A stretch of 5,656 nt of DNA from an uncultured Eubacteriales bacterium (GCA_900549495.1 UROL01000133.1:1-5656), one strand, 5' to 3'. Shown: positions 1-5,249, counted from the first letter of the stretch. A program made the numbers and translations. The notes: a model not told the origin generated them from the sequence alone.

Positions 1-973
1 GGTCAGAGATGCCGGTAACCAGGATGCCGTCCTTGATAATCTGGGTGTCGCCAGCCAGTACGCCATCATCATCAAAGAAATAGGAGGCAACGCTGAGGGT
101 GGAGGCAGCGCCGTCACGCATATTGCAGATGGGGGAGGCCACATATTTCCCCACATATTGCTTTGCCAGAGCCCGGTCCTTTACAAACTGGTCCATCTCC
201 ACGCCATGCCCGAAGGCCTCGTGGGCAATCAGACCGGTGATGGAGGGGGCGGTAATCACATCATAAACCCCCGGCTCAATGGGCTTGGCCAGGGTGAGAT
301 GGTGTGCCTTCTCCACCAGGGCATCCAGCTTGCCGGGGAGCTTGGCCATCACCTCTGCCATTTGGTCAGAGTCGGTGAGGGCAAAGACCTCGACGGTCTT
401 TTCGTTTTCCTGATATATCAGGGCGGCCATACCGTTAATCCAGGTGTAGTTTTGATCCAGCTCCCGGTTGGGGGAGATGAACAGCTTGGAAACCTCCAAA
501 GTGCTGATACGCACAAAGGCATTGCGGATATGCTCGCTTCTGCCCTGCAAATCCTTTTGGGTATTCTGGCAGAAGGAGAGTACCTGCCCATCGGTATATT
601 GGCTCAAATCCGACGGACGGAGAAAGGACTGCACCAGGGGAGCGTCCTCCAGGTGAATGCCCTGGATGGGCTCCTGCCGCAGTGTGCTGCTGACCACAAA
701 GGCATCCTTGATTTGTGCAGCAGTCTGCCGGACATCCTCGACAATGTCATCCAGAGAATATTCGAAGAAGCATCCGCCGTTGTTCAGCTTTACCACAAAC
801 CCGCATTCGGTGTCGTCTCCGTTGCTGAGGCTGCTGGTATTGCTGTCCACACGGATGGATTTGGACTTGGTGTCCACACCCAGGACGCTGACGAAGTCAA
901 ATTCTTCCTTCAGAATTTTTACCAGGTCTTTTGCCCGGGCTCTTCTGGAATTGAGAAATACAGAAAAAGCCAT
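1..973 (-). CDS. TldD/PmbA-family metalloprotease, 3' end cut off by window edge
   Basis: Translating the minus strand from the ATG at 973-971 gives 324 open codons up to position 1, with no stop, so the C-terminus is missing. Residues 251-256 read HEAFGH, the HExxxH zinc motif of the TldD subunit; the partner PmbA/TldE lacks it, so this is the TldD-type, presumably catalytic, member. The surrounding 'TAPSITGLIAHEAFGHGVEMD' type context and the following VGKYVASP and DDDGVLAGDT segments are also typical. Family members are usually about 450-480 residues, so roughly 130-150 residues lie outside the window. In other bacteria TldD/TldE is a cytoplasmic heterodimeric protease that degrades unfolded peptides and matures some modified peptides; the substrate here is unknown. 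The start is supported by AAGGAAGG (988-981) 7 nt upstream. The gene has its own promoter and is separated from the iron operon by a terminator. Whether it is the orthologue of E. coli tldD or a paralogue cannot be decided. Confidence 0.9.
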   Translation of the reverse strand, partial: MAFSVFLNSRRARAKDLVKILKEEFDFVSVLGVDTKSKSIRVDSNTSSLSNGDDTECGFVVKLNNGGCFFEYSLDDIVEDVRQTAAQIKDAFVVSSTLRQEPIQGIHLEDAPLVQSFLRPSDLSQYTDGQVLSFCQNTQKDLQGRSEHIRNAFVRISTLEVSKLFISPNRELDQNYTWINGMAALIYQENEKTVEVFALTDSDQMAEVMAKLPGKLDALVEKAHHLTLAKPIEPGVYDVITAPSITGLIAHEAFGHGVEMDQFVKDRALAKQYVGKYVASPICNMRDGAASTLSVASYFFDDDGVLAGDTQIIKDGILVTGISD

Positions 974-995
974 GTTTACGCCTTCCTTCCTAAAA

Positions 996-1021
996 CGATT
1001 CCGGCGTAGTTTTTGGAATCG
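996..1021 (-). other. Small inverted repeat in the 5' leader of the TldD-like gene
   Basis: Seven-base arms CGATTCC (996-1002) and GGAATCG (1015-1021) are separated by 12 bases. In the minus-strand transcript this folds into a hairpin just upstream of the ribosome binding site, followed by four U residues. It is too weak to call a terminator. It may be incidental. Confidence 0.35.
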
Positions 1022-1038
1022 CTTCAATATCTGAGAAA

Positions 1039-1066
1039 ATTATAGCACGTTTTTGCATCATTGCAA
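1039..1066 (-). promoter_or_regulatory. Promoter of the TldD-like gene
   Basis: On the minus strand the -35 box is TTGCAA (1066-1061) and the -10 box is a perfect TATAAT (1044-1039), with a 16 bp spacer. TG precedes the -10 by one base (TGCTATAAT), giving an extended -10. The start site should fall near 1032, leaving a leader of about 60 nt. The -35 box begins only two bases after the U-tract of the upstream terminator, so the two units are packed tightly but transcribed separately. Confidence 0.8.
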
Positions 1067-1068
1067 CC

Positions 1069-1098
1069 AAAAAAGCGGGGCTGCGAAAGGCAGCCCCG
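1069..1098 (-). terminator. Rho-independent terminator of the feo operon
   Basis: On the minus strand a 9 bp perfect stem (CGGGGCTGC, 1098-1090, pairing with 1084-1076) with a 5 nt loop is followed, after one unpaired base, by six U residues (1074-1069). It lies 7 nt after the stop codon of the Cys-rich protein and ends the feo transcript before the TldD-like gene. Confidence 0.93.
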
Positions 1099-1104
1099 GA
1101 AAAT

Positions 1105-1278
1105 TTACTTTTGGGTGTGACAGGAGCCATGCATGGCGCAGTGGGAGCAGTTGCAGCCGCAGGAGGACTTTCCCTGCTTCCTCTGACGCAGAAGAGACCG
1201 AACAATCAACGCAACCACGGCCAGCAGCAGAATACACAGCACCAGCGTCCCGGCATTGGCAGAAAACCATTGCAGCAT
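1105..1278 (-). CDS. FeoB-associated Cys-rich membrane protein
   Basis: A 57-residue protein. Residues 10-30 form one hydrophobic helix (TLVLCILLLAVVALIVRSLL), followed by a basic stretch (RQRKQGK) and a Cys/His-rich tail with C40, C42, C44, C47 and C53 plus H46, H50 and H54. The basic stretch after the helix suggests the tail is cytoplasmic. This architecture and its place directly after feoB match the small 'FeoB-associated Cys-rich membrane protein' family. Its role is not settled; binding or handing on Fe2+ is a plausible inference from the Cys cluster, and a functional parallel with FeoC has been suggested but is not shown here. The start is fixed by AAGGAGG (1293-1287) 8 nt upstream of the ATG. 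It begins 24 nt after the feoB stop, so it is the last gene of the operon, and the terminator follows. Confidence 0.9.
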   Translation of the reverse strand: MLQWFSANAGTLVLCILLLAVVALIVRSLLRQRKQGKSSCGCNCSHCAMHGSCHTQK

Positions 1279-1302
1279 ATCCTACACCTCCTTTCCGGAA
1301 AA

Positions 1303-3768
1303 TTATACCTTGGTCAATTTCGTGGCTTCCTTATAGGGCCGCAGCAGCATATACAGCAGATACACCAGCACGGCAGCGGCGGCAACCAGGCCCAACGCAT
1401 TGGGGCTGCCGATGCAGGCATTGCCAAATTGGTTAATCATCAGGGCAATGGCATAGGCGAAGCCGCACTGATAGGCGATGGCGAACCAGGTCCACTTTGC
1501 GCTGTTCATCTCCCGCTTGATGGCGCCGATGGCGGCAAAGCAGGGGGCGCACAGCAGGTTAAACACCAGGAAGGAGTATCCGGTGATACCGGTAAAGGCA
1601 CCGGCAATATTCTGATACACCGTGTTGTCTCCGCCGCCATACAGGATGCCCAGGGTGCCGACAATGTTTTCCTTTGCTACCAGGCCGGTGATGGAAGCCA
1701 CGGCAGCCTGCCAGTTGCCCCAGCCCAGGGGCTTGAAAATCCAGGCAAACACAGAGCCAATCCGGGCCAGAATGGAGAATTCTACTTCGTCCTCGGTGAG
1801 CATACGGAAGGTGCCGTCTGCCCAACCAAAATAGGTGGTGAACCACACGAAGATGGTGGACAGCAGGATAATGGTACCGGCCTTCTTGATAAAGCTCCAT
1901 CCCCGCTCCCACATGCTGCGCAGTACATTGCCCACGGTGGGAAGGTGATAGGCGGGCAGCTCCATTACGAAGGGGGCAGGCTCCCCGGCGAAGGGCTTGG
2001 TTTTCTTCAGGCAAATGCCGGAGACGATGATGGCAGCCATGCCGATGAAATAGGCGGAGGTAGCAACCCAGGCGCTGCCGCCGAAGAGGGCACCGGCAAT
2101 CATGGAGATGAAGGGCACCTTTGCGCCGCAGGGAATAAAGGTGGTGGTAATGATGGTCATGCGGCGATCCCGCTCGTTTTCAATGGTACGGGAGGCCATG
2201 ATGCCGGGAACACCGCAGCCGGTGCCGATAAGCATGGGGATAAAGGACTTGCCGGACAGGCCGAACTTCCGGAACACCCGGTCCAGAACGAAGGCAATCC
2301 GGGCCATGTAGCCGCAGGCCTCCAGGAAGGCCAGCATCAGGAAGAGCACCAGCATCTGGGGCACAAAGCCCAGCACAGCCCCCACACCGGCTACAATGCC
2401 GTCCAGAATCAGGCCGGAGAGCCAGTCAGCCACGTTTGCCTTTTCCAGTAGATTGCCAACCAGCACGGGAATGCCGGGAACCCATACGCCAAAGTCAGCG
2501 GGGTCAGGCTCGGTGCCATAGGCATCCAGAGCTGCCTGAATGGCGGCATAGTCGGCGCTTTCGGTGGTGACCTCCAGGGTCTCCTCGTCTTCCAGAGTAT
2601 AGTCGATGGAAGCATCCGCAGGAACGGCAGCCCGCAGGGCCTGGATGGCCTGGGCGGCAGCCTCCTCGCTGTAATCCGGGCTTTCGGCATCCAGAGCCTG
2701 GGCCGTGGCATCGTCGCCATACTCGGCAACCAGGGCCTCAATAATCTGGTTTGTGTCGCCGTAGGCTTCGGCAGCCTCTTCGTAGCTTCCGGTGCCGATG
2801 CCCAGCAGGTGCCAGCCGTCGCCGAAGACACCGTCGTTGGCCCAGTCCGTGGCGGGAGCGCCAACACCCACCATGGCCACCCAGTAAACCAGGAACATCA
2901 CGGCGGCGAAAATAGGCAGGCCCAGCCAGCGGTTTGTCACAATCCGGTCGATTTTATCCGAGGGGGAGAGTTTCCCGGCGGCGTGCTTCTTGTAGCAGCG
3001 CTGAATCACTTCTCCGATGTACACATAGCGCTGGTTGGTGATGATGCTCTCGGCATCGTCGTCCAGCTCCTTTTCGGCAGCCTGGATGTCGGCCTCAATG
3101 TGGTCGGCTACGCTCTTGTCCAGCTGCATCTTAGCCAGCACCTTATCGTCCCGCTCAAAAATCTTGATGGCGTACCAGCGCTGCTGCTCCTCTGGCATGG
3201 TGTGGACGGCGGCCTCTTCAATGTGGGCAATGGCGTGCTCCACCGGGCCGGAGAAGGTGTGCATGGGGACGGTTTTCCCACTCCTGGCGGCCTGGATGGC
3301 AGCCTCGGCAGCTTCCATGATGCCGTCACCCCGGAGGGCGGAAATCTCCACAACCTGGCAGCCCAGGGCATCGGACAGCTCCTTGGTATTGATTTTGTCT
3401 CCGTTCTTGCGCACCACATCCATCATGTTGATGGCAATGACCACAGGGATGCCCAGCTCTGTAAGCTGGGTGGTCAGGTACAGGTTACGCTCCAGATTGG
3501 TGCCGTCGATGATATTCAGAATGGCATCGGGGCGCTGGTCAATCAGATAATTCCGGGCCACAACCTCCTCCAAGGTGTAGGGGGACAGGGAGTAGATGCC
3601 GGGCAGGTCGGTGATGACCACGTCGCTGTGCTTTTTCAGGCGGCCCTCTTTCTTTTCAACGGTAACGCCGGGCCAGTTCCCTACAAATTGATTGGAGCCG
3701 GTGAGTGCATTGAACAGGGTAGTCTTGCCGCTGTTCGGGTTGCCCGCCAGAGCAATTTTCAGTTCCAA
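1303..3768 (-). CDS. feoB: Ferrous iron transporter B (GTPase-coupled Fe2+ permease)
   Basis: An 821-residue polytopic membrane protein that imports Fe2+. The N-terminal G domain shows G1 GNPNSGKT (9-16), the switch I segment WPGVTVEKKEG (32-42), G3 DLPG (54-57), G4 NMMD (114-117) and G5 around SALRG (143-147). A helical domain follows (about 165-275). Membrane helix 1 is at about 281-303. The permease core holds the two Gate repeats, recognisable at GTGCGVPG (515-522) with C518 and PCGAKVP (546-552) with C547, then further helices to about 810, including LLCAPCFAA with C740 and C743. At 821 residues it is longer than E. coli FeoB (773) because of a strongly acidic segment of about 98 residues at 328-425, after helix 1. 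I chose the TTG start at 3768-3766, not the ATG at 3795: AGGAGG sits 7 nt before the TTG, and the longer form would begin inside an operator palindrome and translate the ribosome binding site. Starting at the TTG gives the usual MELKIALAGNPN N-terminus. It follows feoA2 by 79 nt. Confidence 0.97.
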   Translation of the reverse strand: MELKIALAGNPNSGKTTLFNALTGSNQFVGNWPGVTVEKKEGRLKKHSDVVITDLPGIYSLSPYTLEEVVARNYLIDQRPDAILNIIDGTNLERNLYLTTQLTELGIPVVIAINMMDVVRKNGDKINTKELSDALGCQVVEISALRGDGIMEAAEAAIQAARSGKTVPMHTFSGPVEHAIAHIEEAAVHTMPEEQQRWYAIKIFERDDKVLAKMQLDKSVADHIEADIQAAEKELDDDAESIITNQRYVYIGEVIQRCYKKHAAGKLSPSDKIDRIVTNRWLGLPIFAAVMFLVYWVAMVGVGAPATDWANDGVFGDGWHLLGIGTGSYEEAAEAYGDTNQIIEALVAEYGDDATAQALDAESPDYSEEAAAQAIQALRAAVPADASIDYTLEDEETLEVTTESADYAAIQAALDAYGTEPDPADFGVWVPGIPVLVGNLLEKANVADWLSGLILDGIVAGVGAVLGFVPQMLVLFLMLAFLEACGYMARIAFVLDRVFRKFGLSGKSFIPMLIGTGCGVPGIMASRTIENERDRRMTIITTTFIPCGAKVPFISMIAGALFGGSAWVATSAYFIGMAAIIVSGICLKKTKPFAGEPAPFVMELPAYHLPTVGNVLRSMWERGWSFIKKAGTIILLSTIFVWFTTYFGWADGTFRMLTEDEVEFSILARIGSVFAWIFKPLGWGNWQAAVASITGLVAKENIVGTLGILYGGGDNTVYQNIAGAFTGITGYSFLVFNLLCAPCFAAIGAIKREMNSAKWTWFAIAYQCGFAYAIALMINQFGNACIGSPNALGLVAAAAVLVYLLYMLLRPYKEATKLTKV
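2494..2787 (-). other. Acidic insertion in FeoB (residues 328-425)
   Basis: This coding segment specifies about 98 residues with 26 Asp/Glu, one Arg (379) and no Lys, rich in Ala and Tyr. It lies between helix 1 (in to out) and the conserved permease segment that resumes at about GIPVLVG (432-438). By standard FeoB topology it faces the outside of the cell. Classical FeoB proteins have only a short loop here. The reading frame is intact through the segment. Confidence 0.75.
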
Positions 3769-3775
3769 AGTGATT

Positions 3776-3781
3776 CCTCCT
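3776..3781 (-). promoter_or_regulatory. Ribosome binding site that fixes the TTG start of feoB
   Basis: AGGAGG on the minus strand, with 7 nt between it and the TTG at 3768-3766. The only upstream in-frame ATG (3795-3793) lies 5' of this site, inside the palindrome at 3788-3803, and would read through it as coding sequence. Confidence 0.85.
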
Positions 3782-3787
3782 CTTTCT

Positions 3788-3803
3788 GTTAGCATTGGCT
3801 AAC
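3788..3803. promoter_or_regulatory. Putative metal-regulator operator upstream of feoB (box 3)
   Basis: GTTAGCATTGGCTAAC has perfect 6 bp arms and a 4 bp centre. It matches the two boxes upstream of feoA1. It sits 6 bp before the feoB ribosome binding site. It could block RNA polymerase passing from the feoA genes or control a weak internal promoter; a poor candidate for the latter is TTGCCC (3828-3823) with TATCGT (3807-3802) at a 15 bp spacing. Confidence 0.65.
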
Positions 3804-3821
3804 GATAAAACAAATGAAAAT

Positions 3822-3834
3822 GGGGCAATGCCCC
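3822..3834 (-). promoter_or_regulatory. GC hairpin in the feoA2-feoB gap, possible partial terminator
   Basis: GGGGC (3822-3826) and GCCCC (3830-3834) form a 5 bp stem with a 3 nt loop. In the minus-strand RNA it is followed by AUUUUCAUUUGUUUU, U-rich but interrupted. The stem is short, so full termination is unlikely; partial attenuation or RNA processing between feoA2 and feoB is possible. An adjacent GGGG (3835-3838) could form a competing pairing. Confidence 0.4.
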
Positions 3835-3847
3835 GGGGATGCTGTGT

Positions 3848-4069
3848 TTACTCTACCTCAATCATGTCTGCGTCCCCCTTGCGGATGGACAGCTCATAGC
3901 CCCGGACGGTGATTTCCACCGGGTCTCCCAGAGGGGCAACCTTGCGCACATAAACCTGCACGCCCTTGGTAACGCCCATATCCATGATGCGGCGCTTGAC
4001 AGCACCCTCGCCGTGAATCTTCACGACCTGGGCGGTCTGCCCAACCTGTACCTGCCGAAGTGTTTTCAT
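3848..4069 (-). CDS. feoA: FeoA-family protein, second copy (classical type)
   Basis: A 73-residue cytoplasmic SH3-like domain protein. It shows the classical FeoA pattern: MKTLRQVQVGQTAQVVKI at the N-terminus, RRIMDMGVTKG (26-36), and APLGDPVEITVRGYELSIRK (45-64) near the C-terminus. FeoA is an accessory of FeoB needed for full Fe2+ uptake in several bacteria; how it acts is debated. The start at 4069 is chosen over the longer TTG form (4099) because AAGGAGG (4084-4078) is 8 nt from this ATG and the longer form would translate that site. It lies 33 nt after feoA1 and 79 nt before feoB, in the same direction. Confidence 0.95.
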   Translation of the reverse strand: MKTLRQVQVGQTAQVVKIHGEGAVKRRIMDMGVTKGVQVYVRKVAPLGDPVEITVRGYELSIRKGDADMIEVE

Positions 4070-4102
4070 TCCCATTTCCTCCTTGTATTCTTTGGGCAAA
4101 AA

Positions 4103-4315
4103 TCAAACCATGACCTTTTGCGCCATTTCTTTGCTGATGGCCACCCGGGATTCCTTCACCTTTACAATCAGATTGCCTCCCATGGTGTTGATAACCGATA
4201 CACCGGCCCCTACCACAAAACCCAAATCCTCCAGGTGCTTCTTGACCTCCGGGTTCCCGCCGATTTTCTTGACGATGCAGGTTTCGCCGGAATCTGCAAA
4301 TGTAAGCGGCATCAT
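4103..4315 (-). CDS. feoA: FeoA-family protein, first copy (divergent type)
   Basis: A 70-residue FeoA/SH3-like protein and the first gene of the operon. The FeoA pattern is visible as CIVKKIGG (13-20), HLEDLGFVVGAGVSVI (27-42), GGNLIVKVKESRVAIS (46-61) and a C-terminal MAQKVMV. It differs clearly from the second copy: GGNLIVKVKESR replaces the APLGDPVEITVRGYE segment. The two are therefore specialised paralogues, not a recent duplication. The start is the first of two adjacent ATGs (4315 or 4312); AAGGAAGG (4331-4324) is 8 nt from 4315. A longer in-frame form from 4348 would run through the ribosome binding site and start within an operator. Confidence 0.93.
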   Translation of the reverse strand: MMPLTFADSGETCIVKKIGGNPEVKKHLEDLGFVVGAGVSVINTMGGNLIVKVKESRVAISKEMAQKVMV

Positions 4316-4340
4316 GCACTCCACCTTCCTTTTTTGAGTA

Positions 4341-4356
4341 ATTAGCACTTGCTAAC
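4341..4356. promoter_or_regulatory. Putative metal-regulator operator in the feoA1 leader (box 2)
   Basis: ATTAGCACTTGCTAAC has 5 bp perfect inner arms TTAGC/GCTAA and a 4 bp centre, and differs from the other boxes by one outer base. It lies about 35-50 nt downstream of the predicted start site. Its centre is 33 bp from that of box 1, about three helical turns, so both could be bound on the same DNA face. Confidence 0.65.
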
Positions 4357-4370
4357 TTTTAAGGCTCTAA

Positions 4371-4392
4371 ATGGTTAGCTCTCGCTAACCAT
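4371..4392. promoter_or_regulatory. Putative metal-regulator operator over the feo start site (box 1)
   Basis: A perfect palindrome with 9 bp arms (ATGGTTAGC and GCTAACCAT) around a 4 bp centre (TCTC). It begins 4 bp downstream of the -10 box and covers the predicted start site at about 4390-4392, the classic place for a repressor. The TAGC-N4-GCTA core resembles MntR/DtxR-family sites as I remember them. An Fe2+-responsive repressor of that family is inferred; the regulator gene is not in this window. Confidence 0.75.
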
Positions 4393-4396
4393 CGGT

Positions 4397-4425
4397 AATA
4401 TAGCACGCCTGTTTTCCGTTGTCAA
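4397..4425 (-). promoter_or_regulatory. feoA: Main promoter of the feo operon
   Basis: On the minus strand a perfect -35 TTGACA (4425-4420) and a -10 TATATT (4402-4397) are separated by 17 bp, with TG one base before the -10 (extended -10). The start site is expected at about 4390-4392, giving a leader of about 75 nt. Such a strong promoter combined with an operator over its start site suggests high expression when derepressed. Confidence 0.88.
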
Positions 4426-4473
4426 GGCGGACTTAAAAATTTTTTGGGATTTGATGTAGAATGCCGAATTCTC

Positions 4474-4490
4474 CCCGCCGGAGCGGCAGG
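4474..4490 (-). other. GC-rich hairpin downstream of the TetR gene
   Basis: In the minus-strand transcript CCTGCCG (4490-4484) pairs with CGGCGGG (4480-4474) over 7 bp, including one G-U pair, with a 3 nt loop. No U-tract follows, so it is not a standard intrinsic terminator. A second, mismatched GC hairpin lies at 4536-4552. The TetR transcript may end around here, but no clear terminator is visible. Confidence 0.4.
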
Positions 4491-4494
4491 CCGA

Positions 4495-4510
4495 TTGTCA
4501 CGTTTGACAA
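4495..4510. repeat. 16 bp palindrome of unknown role between feo and the TetR gene
   Basis: TTGTCA (4495-4500), a CGTT centre, then TGACAA (4505-4510): perfect 6 bp arms with a 4 bp spacer. It lies 70 bp upstream of the feo -35 box and 54 bp downstream of the TetR stop codon. It has the shape of a protein-binding operator but a sequence unrelated to the GTTAGC boxes. No promoter is visible at it. Confidence 0.45.
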
Positions 4511-4563
4511 GGGGGCTTGCTTGCTTTCTCCGGCTCCGGGGCGAAGCTCCGGCAGAGGCTTTC

Positions 4564-5112
4564 TCACCGGAACAGGGAGAGGCTGACCTTTACCACCTGG
4601 GTGACAAAATGGATTGTCTCCTCTTTGCTGTACTTGTCGTAGCCCTCTACCACCACGTGCATCAGCCCGTTGGACAGGTGAGTATACATCATTTGAAGCT
4701 CTGTTTCGCTGGCCCTTGGCAGCTCCTGCCGCCAATAGGCAAGGCTGTTCTCCTTGGCTACGGCAATCATCTTCATCAGAATGGTGGAGCCTGCATTCCC
4801 CAGGATGAGCACCCGACAGGCCTCCCGGTTCTGCTCCACCATGTCGTAGATGGCCTCAATCAGTGCGGTCACGTCAAAGGAGTTGACGTAGCGCAGGGAC
4901 TTCTCGAATGCGGCAAGGAGCTCGTTTTCGATGCACTCCATCAGGGCAAAGCAGTCGCTGTAATGGGCGTAGAAGGTGGCTCGGTTCAGTTGGGCCAGAG
5001 CGCAGACCTCCTTCACGGTAATCTTGTTGACGGGCTTTTCCTTCAGCAGCGTCAGAAAGGACTGCTTGAGCACCATCTGGGTATAGCGTTTTCTGGCATC
5101 CGGTCGTTCCAT
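4564..5112 (-). CDS. TetR/AcrR-family transcriptional regulator
   Basis: A 182-residue protein with an N-terminal TetR helix-turn-helix: helix 1 at about 8-25 (RKRYTQMVLKQSFLTLLKEK), then ITVKEVCALAQLNRATFYAHY (31-51), which is a textbook TetR recognition region. The C-terminal half is helical and divergent, as expected for a ligand-binding and dimerisation domain, so the inducer cannot be predicted. The start is supported by GGAGG ending 7 nt before the ATG. It is divergent from the SDR-like gene at 5281, with overlapping promoters, so autoregulation and control of that gene is the natural inference. An inverted repeat at 5146-5170 in its own leader is a candidate binding site. No functional link to the feo operon is seen. 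Confidence 0.93.
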   Translation of the reverse strand: MERPDARKRYTQMVLKQSFLTLLKEKPVNKITVKEVCALAQLNRATFYAHYSDCFALMECIENELLAAFEKSLRYVNSFDVTALIEAIYDMVEQNREACRVLILGNAGSTILMKMIAVAKENSLAYWRQELPRASETELQMMYTHLSNGLMHVVVEGYDKYSKEETIHFVTQVVKVSLSLFR

Positions 5113-5145
5113 ACACTCGCCTCCATAAAAAGTTTACAAAATTGG

Positions 5146-5170
5146 GCAACATTATCGCCGGGGATGTTGC
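5146..5170. promoter_or_regulatory. Inverted repeat in the TetR leader, candidate operator or RNA hairpin
   Basis: GCAACAT (5146-5152) and ATGTTGC (5164-5170) are perfect 7 bp arms separated by 11 bp. The site lies between the TetR promoter and its start codon. It could be the TetR dimer's operator, or a hairpin in the roughly 100 nt leader RNA. Confidence 0.45.
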
Positions 5171-5199
5171 TTATCTTTCAGCTGTGCCGGGTGTGCTGA

Positions 5200-5228
5200 T
5201 TGTTTCTGCCTTCCATTCCCAGTATACT
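5200..5228 (+). promoter_or_regulatory. Promoter of the SDR-like gene
   Basis: A -35 TTGTTT (5200-5205) and -10 TATACT (5223-5228) are separated by 17 bp. The start site should be near 5235. The -35 box is weak. The -10 is part of the 10 bp palindrome CAGTATACTG (5220-5229) shared with the opposing promoter. Confidence 0.65.
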
Positions 5229-5249
5229 GTACTTGTGAAAAATAATCAA
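5221..5249 (-). promoter_or_regulatory. Promoter of the TetR gene
   Basis: On the minus strand -35 TTGATT (5249-5244) and -10 TATACT (5226-5221) are separated by 17 bp. The start site should be near 5214, about 100 nt upstream of the TetR start codon. Its -10 box overlaps that of the plus-strand promoter by four bases on opposite strands, so both cannot be occupied at once. Confidence 0.65.

Noticed and set aside
158..1009. 283-codon open frame on the plus strand
   Set aside because: It is antisense to the TldD-like gene, whose HExxxH motif, ribosome binding site and promoter fix the real strand.
1111..2451. 446-codon open frame on the plus strand opposite feoB
   Set aside because: It is antisense to the conserved FeoB permease, has a Gly/His/Gln-rich low-complexity translation with no recognisable domain and no convincing ribosome binding site. 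It is a shadow caused by GC-biased codon use.
2809..3792. 327-codon open frame on the plus strand opposite the FeoB G domain
   Set aside because: The complementary strand encodes unmistakable GTPase motifs. The antisense translation is Gly/Val/His-rich and matches no family I know.
4341..4392. The GTTAGC palindromes as Fur boxes or as a CRISPR-like repeat array
   Set aside because: They lack the AT-rich GATAATnATTATC-type Fur pattern, and only three copies occur, with irregular spacing and no spacer structure. An operator set fits better.
4316..4563. A riboswitch in the feo leader
   Set aside because: The leader of about 75 nt contains the two palindromes and the ribosome binding site but no multi-helix structure that I can match to a known metal riboswitch.
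4444..5199. 251-codon plus-strand frame opposite the TetR gene
   Set aside because: The minus strand has a clear TetR helix-turn-helix, start and ribosome binding site; the plus-strand translation has no recognisable features.
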